This document shows, one piece after another, positions 32,276 to 43,910 of a stretch of 64,000 nucleotides of DNA. The notes below the pieces were generated by a model that saw only the letters and a list, made by a program, of their open reading frames with translations, did not search any database and was not told where the DNA came from. The stretch's first letter is position 1; the number at the start of each line of letters is the position of its first letter. The translations under genes and the position numbers were made by a program. Source of the stretch: Fragum whitleyi (Eukaryota; Mollusca; Bivalvia; Cardiida; Cardiidae); assembly GCA_948146395.1 (NCBI GenBank), contig OX411547.1, positions 59,038,566 through 59,102,565 on the forward strand, given 5' to 3'.

Positions 32276-34630
32276 TTAGTTTGAGTGCATAAAATATTTG
32301 TTTCTCTTCTCAAATGCAACAGAGTAATATTTTGATAACTTAAAGAGGGTTTTCTTGTTTGTTGTATTCAATAAATCGATAAATTTGTACATACTAGGCT
32401 GTTTAGAGTAAAATCTAGGAATGAACTTAGTTCGAACATCTTGAAAATATGGACAAATTAATGTAAAATGATATTCGTCTTCATTGTCATTTTTGTCGCA
32501 TATTGTGCATTTTCTCTTATCTCTGTCTATGTTTCTATGTCTGTCACTTTCAATTTTGAGGTTGTGGGACGAGAGACGTACTTTAGCTATCATATTTCGT
32601 ACTGACCTTTTCCCTATCACATCCAGGTACTCAGCTTTACCAAAATTTGGGCTGATTTGTGAGAACAGAGATAGTGAACTATAGTGTTGTAAATCATATT
32701 GCCAATGGCTAATATAAATGTCACGAAGTCTATTTCTAAATACTGGGATGAAACTTTTTATGTTGATAGATTCTGGGTATAACCATACTTCGGCGAACCC
32801 AGCTGTTTCGAGGGCGTTTTTAACTTTATTTGCCCAATTGTTTACTCTGGGGTTAGTCTCTATAGCTCGAATTTGATCGGAAATGATTGTGGTTAAAATG
32901 CAATTACTTGCCTTAGTGTTATAAAGCTGAAGCCAGTATTTGATAATGCGGGTTTTTCTACAAATGATGAGCGGAAACCTCCCTAATTCTGAGTATAGCG
33001 CGAGAGAGTTCGTTGATGTTTTTACACTTAATATCCATTTGCAGAATTTTCTGTGCACGCGTTCGACATTTTCGGCTTTATCAAACCCCCAAATTTCGCA
33101 ATTGTACGACAATATAGAGCCAATAAACGAATCAAATAAATCCATCATAATTTGAAGTGGGACTTCTATGTTTTTAGTCTTATTAAAGAGGGAGTAAATG
33201 GCACGGAGCGCTTTTCCGGCTAATGCGTCGGTAGCGTGTTTGAAAGAACCACCACTTGAAAAAACAAGACCAAGATAATTAAAAGTATGAACAATTTCAA
33301 TAGGTTGGCCATCTAAATACCATTTGTAGCTTTCACTTAATCGTCCACCTTTTCTAAAAACAACTATTTTTGTTTTATCGATGTTAATTGACAAGTTCCA
33401 TTTTATACAATATTCGTTTAACCGATCAATTGAATCTTGCAGGCCTAATTGTGAATCGGATAGTAATACAGCGTCATCTGCAAACAATAATAAGTAAATA
33501 GAAAGTTGTTCGATACTGATGCCACAATGGTCATTACTTTGTAAATGTAGCTCAATATCGTTAAGAAAGAGTGAGAACATTATCGGCGAAGTTACCTCCC
33601 CATGCAATAAGCCTAAATTGCTGTCGAATAGCTCGGAAACGCTTCCCATGTGTTTCACACATAGTTTAACTTCAGAGTACATCGATCTTAATACTGCCAA
33701 AAGCTTGCCAACTATACCACTTTTAATTAGCTTAAACCACAATGAATTTCTGTCGATCAAATCATAGGCTTTTCGAAAATCTACAAAGCAGACGAATAAT
33801 TTACTTTTTGAATTGAGTTGCTTTTCGATTATTGAGTGGAGTATAAATGATGCATCAGTTGTGCTAAAGTTTGATCTAAAGCCAAACTGTGCGTCGGTTA
33901 GAATACTATTCGCTTCTACCCAATCTTTCAATCGATTATTTAATATAGTGGTGAATAGTTTCGCGAAACAGCTTATCAAAGCAATACCGCGGTAATTTGA
34001 AGGGTCGCACGATTCGCCTTTTTTAAAAATGGGCACAATAAGCCCTTCGGACCAATTTTTCGGAAATTTTCCTGTTTCCAGGATATAGTTGAATAATATT
34101 TCAAGGGAGCTCACTGTAAGATCGATACTTTCCTTCAAATATTCATATAGTATATTATCCGTGGAAGATGCCTTATTTGTACTTAACTGTTTACACGCTC
34201 GTCTAATCTCAGTCTGTGTGATTGGCATATCTAGTTCCTCGAAAGTAGGGGATTTTTTAGATCTTGAAAAATAATATAGGAAATCTTCTACTTCATCATC
34301 AGTTTTACTATCATTTTCTGATGATAATTTCTTGAAATGTTCTAAAAAGGTTTCGAGGTCAATATCTGCTCCATTCGGGGCAGATTGTTTATTTTTGAAA
34401 ATTTTCCAGAATTCTCGCGGGCGAGATCGCTTAATATCTTTCATTTGATCGGCAAAGTTTAAATCGTATTGCGCCTTTCTCTTACGACAATATTTTTTAT
34501 AAATTTTACGTTTATTGAATAAATCTATACGAGTTAACTCGGTTTTGTTTTTGTTGTATTGTTTTAATGCGGCCAAGTATTCTGTGCGTTTCTCCCGACA
34601 ATTAGTATCGAACCAGGGTTTATCGCTCTT
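32276..34630 (-). mobile_element. Non-LTR retrotransposon (LINE) with 766-residue reverse transcriptase ORF, 5' truncated
   Basis: The ORF reads from 34576 to the stop at 32276 and is open further 5' to about 34630 (KPWFDTNCREKRTEYL, a usual LINE linker motif), where similarity stops; no endonuclease domain is present. Reverse transcriptase blocks: PSNYRGIALIS (about 192-202), AQFGFRSNFST (229-239), motif A FVDFRKAYD (D266), motif B GLLHGEVTSP (about 322-331), motif C LFADDAVLLS (F365, D367, D368), then WNLSINIDKTK and FNYLGLVF. A C-terminal zinc-knuckle-like CTIC...H...C (C690, C693, H703, C709) follows. The element copies itself by target-primed reverse transcription. Motif B has H where the conserved Q is expected, so it may be inactive despite the long frame. 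The clade was not assigned. Confidence 0.92.
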
Positions 34631-35299
34631 TCATATCATATCCCTATGGACCTATCAAAATAATTAGAAATTGAAAAGTCGTCCGCCCCCAATGCTGTTT
34701 TCTTTCATTGAATCTAATCTTTTAACAGTCAAAAATTTTCTTGTCTGAATTATAGACTTATACACACAAACATCATGTGCTCTTCTGATAAATGTTCTTT
34801 GTTATATTTATTGGGTGAATTTATATTATATAATTTGATATGCTATAACCATTTGTGTTTATGCAATAAAGAATAAAGTAAAAGTAAAGTAAAGTTAAGA
34901 AAACAGGTTTGCTCCAATATAATTTCCTCTAAAGCAGTTACCCTTTCAAGGATTGTGCGCCGACTGTGCAGATCGACAACAAACACTAGAAATGTTTCTT
35001 TCATAAGACAAATTTGGAGTTCAATAATTTCTTTTGCCGAAAACAAAATTTACCCTTACATTTGGATATGACATTCAGTTATTAAAACATGTGCCCAGTA
35101 ACAACATATTCCCGCATTTAGGATGATGATAAAACGCTGGAAAAACGTTTGAAAAAGCTTTGATTTTTTTAAATCCCTTCATTACATTTTTTACACAATT
35201 TACACCATAGACGACTCCTGGGTAGAATTTTATCCCTCAGTGGCTGCACCCCTTGGTGTGACGGGTCACATTATATGGACCACATTGGAACTCTTTAAA
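34631..35299. other. Unassigned stretch, GTAAA-rich simple repeat
   Basis: AATAAAGAATAAAGTAAAAG and GTAAAGTAAAGT near 34865-34895. A half foldback (GCATTTAGGATGATGATAAA at about 35115) recalls the CCCTGCGTTCAGGAT family. GTGTGACGGGTCACA at 35264 is an isolated end of the 37072 family. Confidence 0.4.
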
Positions 35300-35517
35300 A
35301 TGAATATTTAAAAAAGAGATTTGGTCCGGCATAGGTTAACCTGGGGTCGCATTTCAAACAAAATATTTCACTGTAAGGTAAGTTGATCTTTCTAGATTCG
35401 GAAAATAAGCACATTGCGAAGTCTCTACTCTTGTCAGTCTGTACAATCCGCGCAGTCTGACTAGGGTCGAAACTTTACGCACCACCCTGTAGGTCCCTTT
35501 TCGCGTGACGGGTCACA
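35300..35517 (-). mobile_element. MITE with GTCAGACTGCGC inner foldback (copy 2)
   Basis: Inner arms TTGTCAGTCTGTACA / CGCGCAGTCTGACTAGGG. The right end CCCTTTTCGCGTGACGGG matches the TIR of 37072-37325. Confidence 0.7.
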
Positions 35518-37071
35518 TATTTGTAAAACATAATATAATCACAATATGGGAATGTAATCGAAATGATATACATGTACATAAATAACGAAATCTAAATACA
35601 CTGACAGCTTTTTTGAATGAATTGTACACCGCTGTCGTGAAAAACAGAATCAATTCTAAACAGAATCTCGTTAAACTGAGGGTATAGAAAATGAAATATA
35701 CATCATTAAAATGTGCACAGAGTTAAGACTCAGGGGGGGGGGGGGGGGCAGTTTCTTCAAAACATTTAAGACGTTTTTTGTCATACTGATGACTTTCGAA
35801 ACAGTAGCAACAACAATCACTTTTCATAGGATTTTATAGATTAGTGATACGTTATTTTTGTCCTAAACTTGTGGTTAGTCATCGGTGAGACAAAAATGCG
35901 TCTTAGTTGTTTTGAAGAATTTGGCCCCAGATCAGTCGAACAGAGTCTTGATCGTGCTCTAAATAGTAAGCTAGGTATTTGTTCACTATCGGAGGAAAAA
36001 AAATAAATACCCAATGGTTTACAATTCTTCATAATCTCTTTCCACTACTCACGCAAGAAACTTTTGGAGATAAAATATAACCACGTAAAATAATAGGGGA
36101 AACAGTGCTTAATTTCTTTTATGATTAAAAAGAATGCTTTACAAATATCATGTGTCGCTAACCTGTTTAAAAATCAAATATGTATAATATAGTTAGAATA
36201 AGGCTGGTTTTAGGAAACGTTCCAGCATTTCCATAGTTATTTTATAAAACAAATTAGAAAAAAAATCTTAACAGAAATGTCGGCATATCTCAATGGTTTC
36301 AATCACAACCACATTTTAAAGGCTTATGTTGATAAACTTGGTATACAGGCATAATCATTGTCCGGAATTCATCGTTTGGTCGTTGAAGCAGCTTCCAGGG
36401 CAATCAACATGCGCAGTAACTCTGAAAGAAAATCAAAACATTGTCGTTAAACTTTATGTGGTATTTATTGTGCTTTTAATATATTCAAGAGAATTGTCAC
36501 TGGAAAAATGCCATGAATGTCCTGTGGTGCGACTGAACATCCCTAAAAACCCGATTATATGCGTAAGGTCAGGTGACAAGGAACAATTTGTGAAAAAAAT
36601 ATCATCCAAATAAGTAAATATATGTAGAAAGAGATGCGTACACAAGAAAAGGCGGACGGACAGACGAAGAAGATGACACGATGATAAATGTCAATTTTTA
36701 GGTGCAAATAAAACATGGCAAATTTACATCTGTATTGAAAAGCGGAACCAACTATTTCAATCCAAAACATTGACTGGTCAGGGTAAGGTGTTAAGAAGTT
36801 AATGACCAAATCACTCACAGAGGAATGTTAATTGATTGACTTGCAGCAATCTATACAGTAGATAAAGCATGAGATATGGTTGTTGATGAGATAGATAAGA
36901 CATGATACTAACAGGTTGATATGCGTATTTATCAAGAATACAGATTTACGGCTACTTATAAATAGAGTCGGAAAAGTGGTACAGTGTCGAGCTTTTTGAG
37001 CGCTGTGTAGACCTAAGCAATATAGCGGACAATAACAAAAATACAACGTAAAATATTTATATATGTGATCC
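35518..37071. other. Unassigned stretch with a poly-G tract
   Basis: A G-run sits at about 35731-35748. ORFs of 63-145 aa on both strands overlap each other and show no domain. No TIR recognised. Confidence 0.4.
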
Positions 37072-37325
37072 GTCGAGCGAATAGGGATATCTGGAAATTG
37101 CGAAGAGTGTCGACCCTGGTCAGACTGCGCTATCTGCGCAGACTGACCAGGATCGAAAATTATTACAAATAACAAATTTTCTGAAACTTGAATGTTTATT
37201 CTACCCGCATATGTATTTCTCTCCGGAATACACGTTCTGGTTGACCCATGCTTGATCCGATCCATTTTCTAATTGTTTTTTTCCACGTAGTTCACAGAAT
37301 GTCACTTTTCGCGTGACGGGTAACA
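37072..37325 (+). mobile_element. MITE with TGTGACCCGTCACGCGAA ends and GTCAGACTGCGC foldback (copy 3)
   Basis: Left end ATGTGATCCGTCGAGCGAA, right end TTCGCGTGACGGGTAACAT. Inner arms CCTGGTCAGACTGCGC / GCGCAGACTGACCAGG form a near-perfect hairpin around TATCT. Confidence 0.82.
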
Positions 37326-38232
37326 TTTGCAAAAAAGACCATTTTCGCGAATCTAAATACCAGACATTGTAGCCAACATAAAAGTTAGATTCAACATTTT
37401 CGTATTGGGGGGGGGGGGGGGGGGTCCTATGATTAGTGTTTCCATTTACATAAAAAATATTGAGTCCCTGGGACCCAGTTCCTTAGAAAAATTTAAGCCC
37501 CAACACTACTTTCAGTTGAGTCCAATTTTGAATTCCACAAATCATCTTCAAATTAATTGTTGTACTTGAACGGACTTAATAACCGAGTTTGATATTTTCT
37601 CGAATCATCGATTCCACTTGATTAAACTTTTTATATTGAATCCTAACTCTACCGAAGTCACCACGAAAAGATTATGCAAAAAAAATATCTGCTTTATATG
37701 TTTGCTAAGTGTCTGTTATAAAACTCCATCGGTAAAAATAATCTGAAAACGTGAAATAAAAATCGGAGTTTTCTACCATTTGGCTGTTGATGCATAGACT
37801 GAAATCCTTTTATTGTAAAATTACATGGCGTTTCCGAGTTGTTGACTTTTCACAAATGCATACTTTCTTTTGGCCATGAGTATGACATGAAGCTGGGATG
37901 ATACAGACATTATTCATTGATAAAGGTTAATTGAGAAATACACGTGGGTGTTACGGTTAACGAAAATAGACGGCGATAGGTCAGTCAGCCAACTTTATTT
38001 GTTGGTAAATATTGCGCTCTTTTTTTACGTCCATGATCTGGCATTGCATGTCAAAAACGTATGTTTTTAAAAGACCAAAAGTATGTACGAGACAAATTGC
38101 CTGATGGGCCTTGTATTTCGATTTTCGGGGGCTACTGTGTGTTATTTCAACAGTCAGTGTGCAAAAAATACGGATTTAGAATATATAACCTGAACAGTTA
38201 CAAAGTTTATTAAAGAATATTTTCAATGATAC
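37326..38232. other. Unassigned stretch with a poly-G tract
   Basis: A run of about 16 G at 37408-37423. No reading frame or TIR recognised. Confidence 0.5.
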
Positions 38233-38570
38233 AGTAAAACTTACATTAAGCGACCACTTATAGAAAAGGTCGCGTAATATAATATTCAATGATAAATAAG
38301 ACGTGATATTTGAAATCGTATATATAGATTGTGACATAATTCTTACTGATCTTATGAAGTCCGAACCTATAAGAATCGTCTCATCGAGACGATTCTAATG
38401 GGTTCCAACGTAATGAGATTCAATGATAACATTTATTTCGTTTAAAAGAATGTCCACTCTTTCAGAAATTATGCTAACGATGAAAGGACTTTTTATGATA
38501 GTCGTTTAGTAAAAGTGGTCTCTTAATAGAGGTAGTCGCTGGAGTAATATCGACTGTAGTCTAAAAATAT
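38233..38570. mobile_element. Mariner-like MITE with inner GAATCGTCTCATCGAGACGA hairpin
   Basis: TACAGTAAAACTTACATTAA at the left mirrors AATATCGACTGTAGTCTA at the right. The central hairpin GAATCGTCTC-ATC-GAGACGATTC is perfect. Confidence 0.72.
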
Positions 38571-39114
38571 TTCATTTTACAGTACCACTAATTTCAACTC
38601 AATTAGTCATACATTAGTTATGAAATTTAACAAATCTACACCTCCTACCAAAACTTGGCAAAGGAAAATTAAAATCAGTGATGAAAACACTACTTTAAGG
38701 TCAGTGTTTTTTTTCAATATTTCGGCCCACTATCCATGTACAGATCGTATATTAAGGACGCTGTTTCCAAGGCTGATCTTAGTCTAAACTTGAAGCACAA
38801 ACGAAGTTGTTGCCAATATCAGGAAAACGCTCAAATGAAATACATTTGGCAGACCTTAATATTTACTTTCTTGAGAAAATGTATACCATTAGTTGATGCC
38901 TTTCTCTGTACATAGTCCGATTATTTTGATATTTGAGTAGTAATTTACCATATAATCAGTTGCCAAAGGTGGTTCTGATATGGAAATTAGACTATCGGTT
39001 GTTTGTGAGCGTATAAAGTATAACGCCATTCATCAAATACATGATTCATTCCATGCAAGAAGAAATGCGCAGTTTCCATTCACAATTGAAAGAAGAACGC
39101 TACAGTTGAGGAAA

Positions 39115-39509
39115 ATGTGAAGTTGACAAGGTGAATGATTTTGGAATGAAAAATAATCATTCAGATGAGCGAGTTGAGTGAAGGTCAAAAAGAGTAATAC
39201 AAAATCGCTAATTTCGTCCGATTTGACGAAAGTAGCGATATTTCATTACCCCCTTGTGATAAATTTTTCATTTTTTATGTCTTCATGGAAATAAATAGAC
39301 GCTAAAAAAATGCACACCAGCCAAAAAATCGTGGAATAAGTGATTAATTACAATGAAATGTTGATCCTTGTGATCGATCTCGAATTGCTTTTACGATTTC
39401 AGAACGTTTTTGAGTAATTTGAGCGAGTGTTTAGAATACATGAATGGCGCGCTGTGTGAGCGATTTAGAATAGAATTGAAATTAGTGAGGGTAGATTTCA
39501 CGATGTTAC
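39115..39509. mobile_element. MITE, AACATCGTGAAATTGACA family (copy 3)
   Basis: Left end GTGAAGTTGACAAGGTGAAT, right end GTAGATTTCACGATGTTACT. Central hairpin ATCGCTAATTTCGTC / GACGAAAGTAGCGAT; it differs from the other copies at the same position on both arms. Confidence 0.82.
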
Positions 39510-39939
39510 TAATTGCAAGTAACAAAAGTAATGGAATTGCAAAAATCGCATTATTTCGTTGGAAATCAATTTAATTAGAAACCTATTTAATCCCTTTTAA
39601 CACCCATATGCAATATCGTCTACAGAAAAACTTGCGATGGACGGATCATGCAATGAACCATCATTTGCGTTGGCCTTAAATAATATGGTTGCGTAGTACA
39701 CCTTTTTGTGAAAGACTAAAATGTCGATTTCTCACAAGATCAGTCATTCATCTTTAAAACTTACCAATGACCCATTGACTTTTCCTTTAAGTTCAAACAA
39801 CATTTGGTTCAGTTGCAATGATTTTTAGTGCAAAACCATAATTCTTAAATAAATTTAAAGCAAATTTGCTTTTGAAAACGGAAATTAGGTATTGATTTCT
39901 TATGAAAATGGTCATTTAACTTAATTCCACACTATCCAA

Positions 39940-40115
39940 ATTTTTTATGTTCCCGAAGAATAAAGGAAACATTGTGAAAAATGAAGACATTGTTGAAAAC
40001 ATTTTTTTTGCTTTCTTTTTGCTTTCCAAAAAGAAAGAGATTGTTCTAATTTCATCAATTACAATTGTCGTCTGCAACTTCTTTGAAATTGGACCAGCAT
40101 AAAAATCTTGTTTTC
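39940..40115. repeat. Diverged relative of the CCCTTTGCTGTTT MITE
   Basis: GGAAACATTGTGAAAAATGA, a hairpin TGCTTTC..AAAAAGAAAG, and TCGTCTGCAACTTCTTTGAA follow the order seen in 7284-7512. The ends are not conserved. Confidence 0.4.
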
Positions 40116-40171
40116 TGCTAACGCATGGTGGAAAGGCTTATAGGAGTGGGTGGCTTTAAAGCAACGATGTT

Positions 40172-40315
40172 TGTTCAGCCCTGAGTTCAGGATGCAAAAG
40201 CAAAAACGTTGGCGAATTTTTAATAATGGTATTCTGCTCTGCTTATACTTACAAAGCGAGAGCCACTTCTTAAACGTTTCACGAACGCTTTTGACATCTT
40301 GAACACGGGACGTGT
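40172..40315. mobile_element. Foldback MITE, CCCTGCGTTCAGGAT family, abutting the EF-hand exon donor
   Basis: CCCTGAGTTCAGGATGCAAA and TGACATCTTGAACACGGGA are inverted, as are CAAAAACGTTGGCGAA / TAAACGTTTCACGAACG. The exon donor (40316-40320) follows directly. Confidence 0.7.
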
Positions 40316-40320
40316 CTTAC

Positions 40321-40519
40321 CTCCGGGATTTAATTCCCCGTCGTGGTCGCTGTCTGCTATTAAAATGAACTCTACGCCATATCTGTGGGCCACTGAGAGT
40401 GGGTATAATCTCGAGTAGAAGGATTCGATCTCTGTCGCTGATAATTTGTTATTTCGATTTAAATCACTAACTTGGAACATGACATTACGGAGTATTCCAA
40501 CAGCTATGTGAATTTCATT
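40321..40519 (-). CDS. Single internal exon of an EF-hand calcium-binding protein
   Basis: 199 nt with acceptor TTGCTTACAG and donor GTAAGA on the minus strand. It encodes NEIHIAVGILRNVMFQVS, the loop DLNRNNKLSATE, a linker (IESFYSRLYPLSVAHRYGVEFILIA) and a second loop DSDHDGELNPG. Loop one has calcium ligands at positions 1, 3, 5, 9 and 12 (D, N, N, S, E), a canonical EF-hand; the second is completed by the next exon. The protein would bind calcium; no further identity can be given. I found no other exon of this gene in the window. A foldback MITE (40172-40315) abuts the donor and a 136-bp tandem duplication lies on the acceptor side. Confidence 0.72.
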
Positions 40520-40561
40520 CTGTAAGCAAAATGCAAAATTATTTCTAAAAATGGATACAGC

Positions 40562-40940
40562 AATAAAATACACATGAAAACGTATTTAGAGAAGATATGT
40601 AACCCTTAAATGCTCAACTCCACCAAATTGTTCTAAAGAAAACTAATGGTTAAACAGTTATCGGAAATTATTTTCAGCCAATCAGGTTTATTGTGGTAAT
40701 AAAATACGCATGAACACGTATAAAGAGAAGATATGTAATCCTTAAATGCTCAACTGCACCAAATTGTTTTAAAGAAAACTAATGGTTAAACAGTAATCGG
40801 AAATTATTTTCAGCCAATCAGGTTTATTGTGGCAATAGGTACAAATGCAACAACAGTGCTAATTGGCTGAAATTACTTCCAAAAATATGTAACTTATGGA
40901 CCGTTAAACGGTAACCGGAAATTATTTTCAGCCAATGGTA
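40562..40940. repeat. 136-bp tandem duplication plus partial third copy
   Basis: Unit 40562-40697 recurs at 40698-40833 with few changes. Shared landmarks are AATAAAATAC, GAGAAGATATGTAA and GGAAATTATTTTCAGCCAAT. The last landmark appears again at about 40917-40937. It lies in the intron on the acceptor side of the EF-hand exon and just before the LINE at 40985. Confidence 0.8.
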
Positions 40941-40984
40941 TTCTACGTTACGTAATAGGGTTTATTCTTCTGAACGTAAATAGT

Positions 40985-43910
40985 ATTACAGATTATTGAG
41001 GAAAAAGCAAAGATTGTTTAAAGGAAAAATGTTTAGTGGTCTCTTGGAGAGTGAGAAAAGAAATCCTAAAGAGTTCTGGAATTGTGTAAATGATTTATTA
41101 GAAAAACAAAAGGCTGATCCTTATTCTGAAATATCAGCTAGTACATGGACAGAATACTTCAAGTCTCTCATGAACATTGATTATGTGAATAATTTTGATG
41201 ATGAATTAGCTTCTGAAACTTGTAATGTATTTGAAAGCTATGATAATACTATTATTAACAAAAGTAGTTCTACTGATGAAGTTTTGAAAGCAGTTAAATA
41301 TTTAAGACGTGGTAAATCTTGTGGTTTCAAATGAAATGTTGCATATGTCTGTACCATTTTTTTTAACATTATACATTTATATTCAACCAAATACTGCAGA
41401 AAGGTATATACCCTTCATCATGGAAAGAAAACATTATCAAGCCCATCCACAAAGGAGGTGGGGCTAATAATCCATGCAATTATAGAGGTATCTCCATATC
41501 AAGTTGTTTTTAGTAAACTTTTAACAAGAGTTAGGTTCAATCGCTTCGATACCCATATTGAGGGTAATCAAATTATTGGACCTGAACAAATAGGCTTTCG
41601 TAAAAATTGTCGCCCTAGCAACCACATCCTGACCCTGAAAACAATTATTGATAAGGCCTTTAAGCTTTCAAAAAATATTTATGCTTGCTTCGATGACCTT
41701 AGCAAAGAATTTGACACGGTTAACAGGTGTGCACTGTTTCACAAAATGTACAAGTACAATATTAAAGGTCCATTTCTTAACATTTTGAAGGATATGTATG
41801 TCTCTTTTACATGTTGTGTGAAAACACAAAGTGGTCTAGGGACAAGTTTTGAGACCAAACTTGGGGTAAAACAAGGATGTATATTAAGCCCTACATTATT
41901 CTCCTTATACCTTAATGATTTAGATAGCTCTTTTGATAATTCATGTGATCCTGTCACTGTAGATAATACATATGTGTCAAGCCTCCTATATGCTGATGAT
42001 ATTGTACTTATTTCTAAAACTGCAACAGGACTTCAGTCAGCTATGAATAAGTTGGGTTATTTATGTCTCTTATGGAATTTATCAGTTGATATTTCTAAAA
42101 CAAAAGTTATTATATTCAACAAGTCAGGTAGAGTTCTTAAAGGTTTTTTTCATTCAAATACATGCAAACAGAGGTTGAGATTGTACAGGAATACAAATAT
42201 CTAGGTATCATTTTCAGAGCAACCGGTGTTTTCACCCAAGCCATTAAGTACTTGTGCAACAAAGCACTAAAAGCCATATTTAGTATGAAAAAAGCTTTGG
42301 CAGGAGAAAACATGAATACTGATTTATATTTGAAAGTGATTGAACATTGTGTCAAACCAATACTTCTATATTGTAGTGAAGTATTGTCTTTAGATTTTAT
42401 TGTAAGTAAAGATAATTTAATTAGTTTTGAAAATAGATATGATCTGCTACAACAAGAACAAATTCAAGTTCGCTTTTTGATATCAGTCATGGGTGTAAAC
42501 AAGTATGCACGCAATAATGCAGTAAGATCAGAATTTGGAATCTTTCCTTTGGCTGTATACGGTTTGAAATATTCTTGTGCCTTTTGAACCTGATTTAAAT
42601 CAGAATTTTCTTGCATACAAATCATATTTACATAGTTGCTCCCTTCCCAAAAGGTTTCGCAAGTAAATTCAAATTATTTATGAAGGTTATTGGATTTGAA
42701 CATGTATGGAACTTCACATTCTCCAAAAATAAACTGAAAGATGCAATTTATAACAAACTAAAAGAATCTTATGTACATTATTGGAAAAAATGTATGTTTG
42801 ATGATAGCAATAACAAACTTAGAACCTTCAGAACTTTTAAGATAAATTATGAGAAAGAAATGTATTTGCGCATAAATGATTTGTCCAGAGAACAAATTAC
42901 ATCATTTGCCAAATTTCGTGTAAGTGCATACAATCTTCAAATTGAAAAGGGTAGGCACCAAAAGAAACCTTTCATAGACAGAATTTGTCCTCTTTGTAAA
43001 ATCACAAGTTGAAACTGAAGCCCACTTCTTATTACAATGCCAGTCTTTATCAGATAGCAGGAAAATATTCTTTGCTGAGGTAGAAGGCATCACACCTTCT
43101 TTTAAAATCACGAATGATGATGAAAAAAATCAGATACATCTTACAAATCAATGAATATGATGTGTTGCAAACTTGTATATCGTATGTTCACAAAATGTTT
43201 GAAGAAAGAGATAATATACTCGCAAAAACAGCTGCAAACTCTTGAGTTTCCTTTTATTTCAGTGTATTAATTCGGAGACCTTAGTATGCACCTTGTATAT
43301 CCATCTTCTAGGTCAAGAAAACTTGCTTTTTACTAAACTTTGTTGACCCTTATTATGAAAATAAAGCAGATCTTCTTAGACGCAAATTGTTCATTTTGTC
43401 ATTGTGTTCTGCTAAAAAGAGGGGAAAAAAGGAAATAAAATAAATTAATTAGTAGATAAATATGAAAATAAAAATGTTATCTGCTGCTTCTGTAGGTGTT
43501 TTTTAGTCTTAAATTTATTTATTTATTTTCACTTAAGGTTTTCAATTTTATTTTTGTTCATAAACTTATCGTTGAATGCAAACATATTATAATATATGCT
43601 TGTTTTTAGGGTCATCGTTACCTTTATAATAGCTCTGATTGCAATGATTTTGAATTACATTATCATGATGTGACTCTGGCTCTCGATATGTATGCTTATA
43701 TTTTATATCGATATGTATGCTGATATTTTATATCGGTTCTTTAATCTTAGATTATATACCCATCTGATATATATACCTTTTGATAAGTTCTGTCTTGTAT
43801 GCTTATTGTATGTATGTTCTTGGTGACAATCTTATAACTGTTTTTTTTTTTTAAAACCAATAAAGGAATTTGAATTTGAATTTTGAATTTGAATTTGAAT
43901 TTGAATTGGT
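40985..43910 (+). mobile_element. LINE (non-LTR retrotransposon), frameshifted, with AATTTG repeat 3' tail
   Basis: Successive frames give RKKQRLFKGKMFSG...NPKEFWN (40985-41334), a reverse transcriptase block (41458-42204) with GFRKNCRPSNH, CFDDLSKEFDTV (motif A), GVKQGCILSP (motif B) and LLYADDIVLIS (motif C), then VEIVQEYKYLGIIF (42162-42587) and VSAYNLQIEKGRH plus ICPLCK...EAHFLLQC (42611-43100). At least four frame breaks make it non-functional. The 3' end shows AATAAAGG followed by about eight AATTTG-type units (43862-43907), the short-repeat tail typical of several LINE clades. The ORF starts at the EFW linker, so the copy is 5' truncated. Confidence 0.88.

Noticed and set aside
36326..37265. 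Cluster of overlapping ORFs of 63-145 aa on both strands
   Set aside because: They overlap in conflicting frames, and the 145-aa one overlaps the MITE at 37072-37325.
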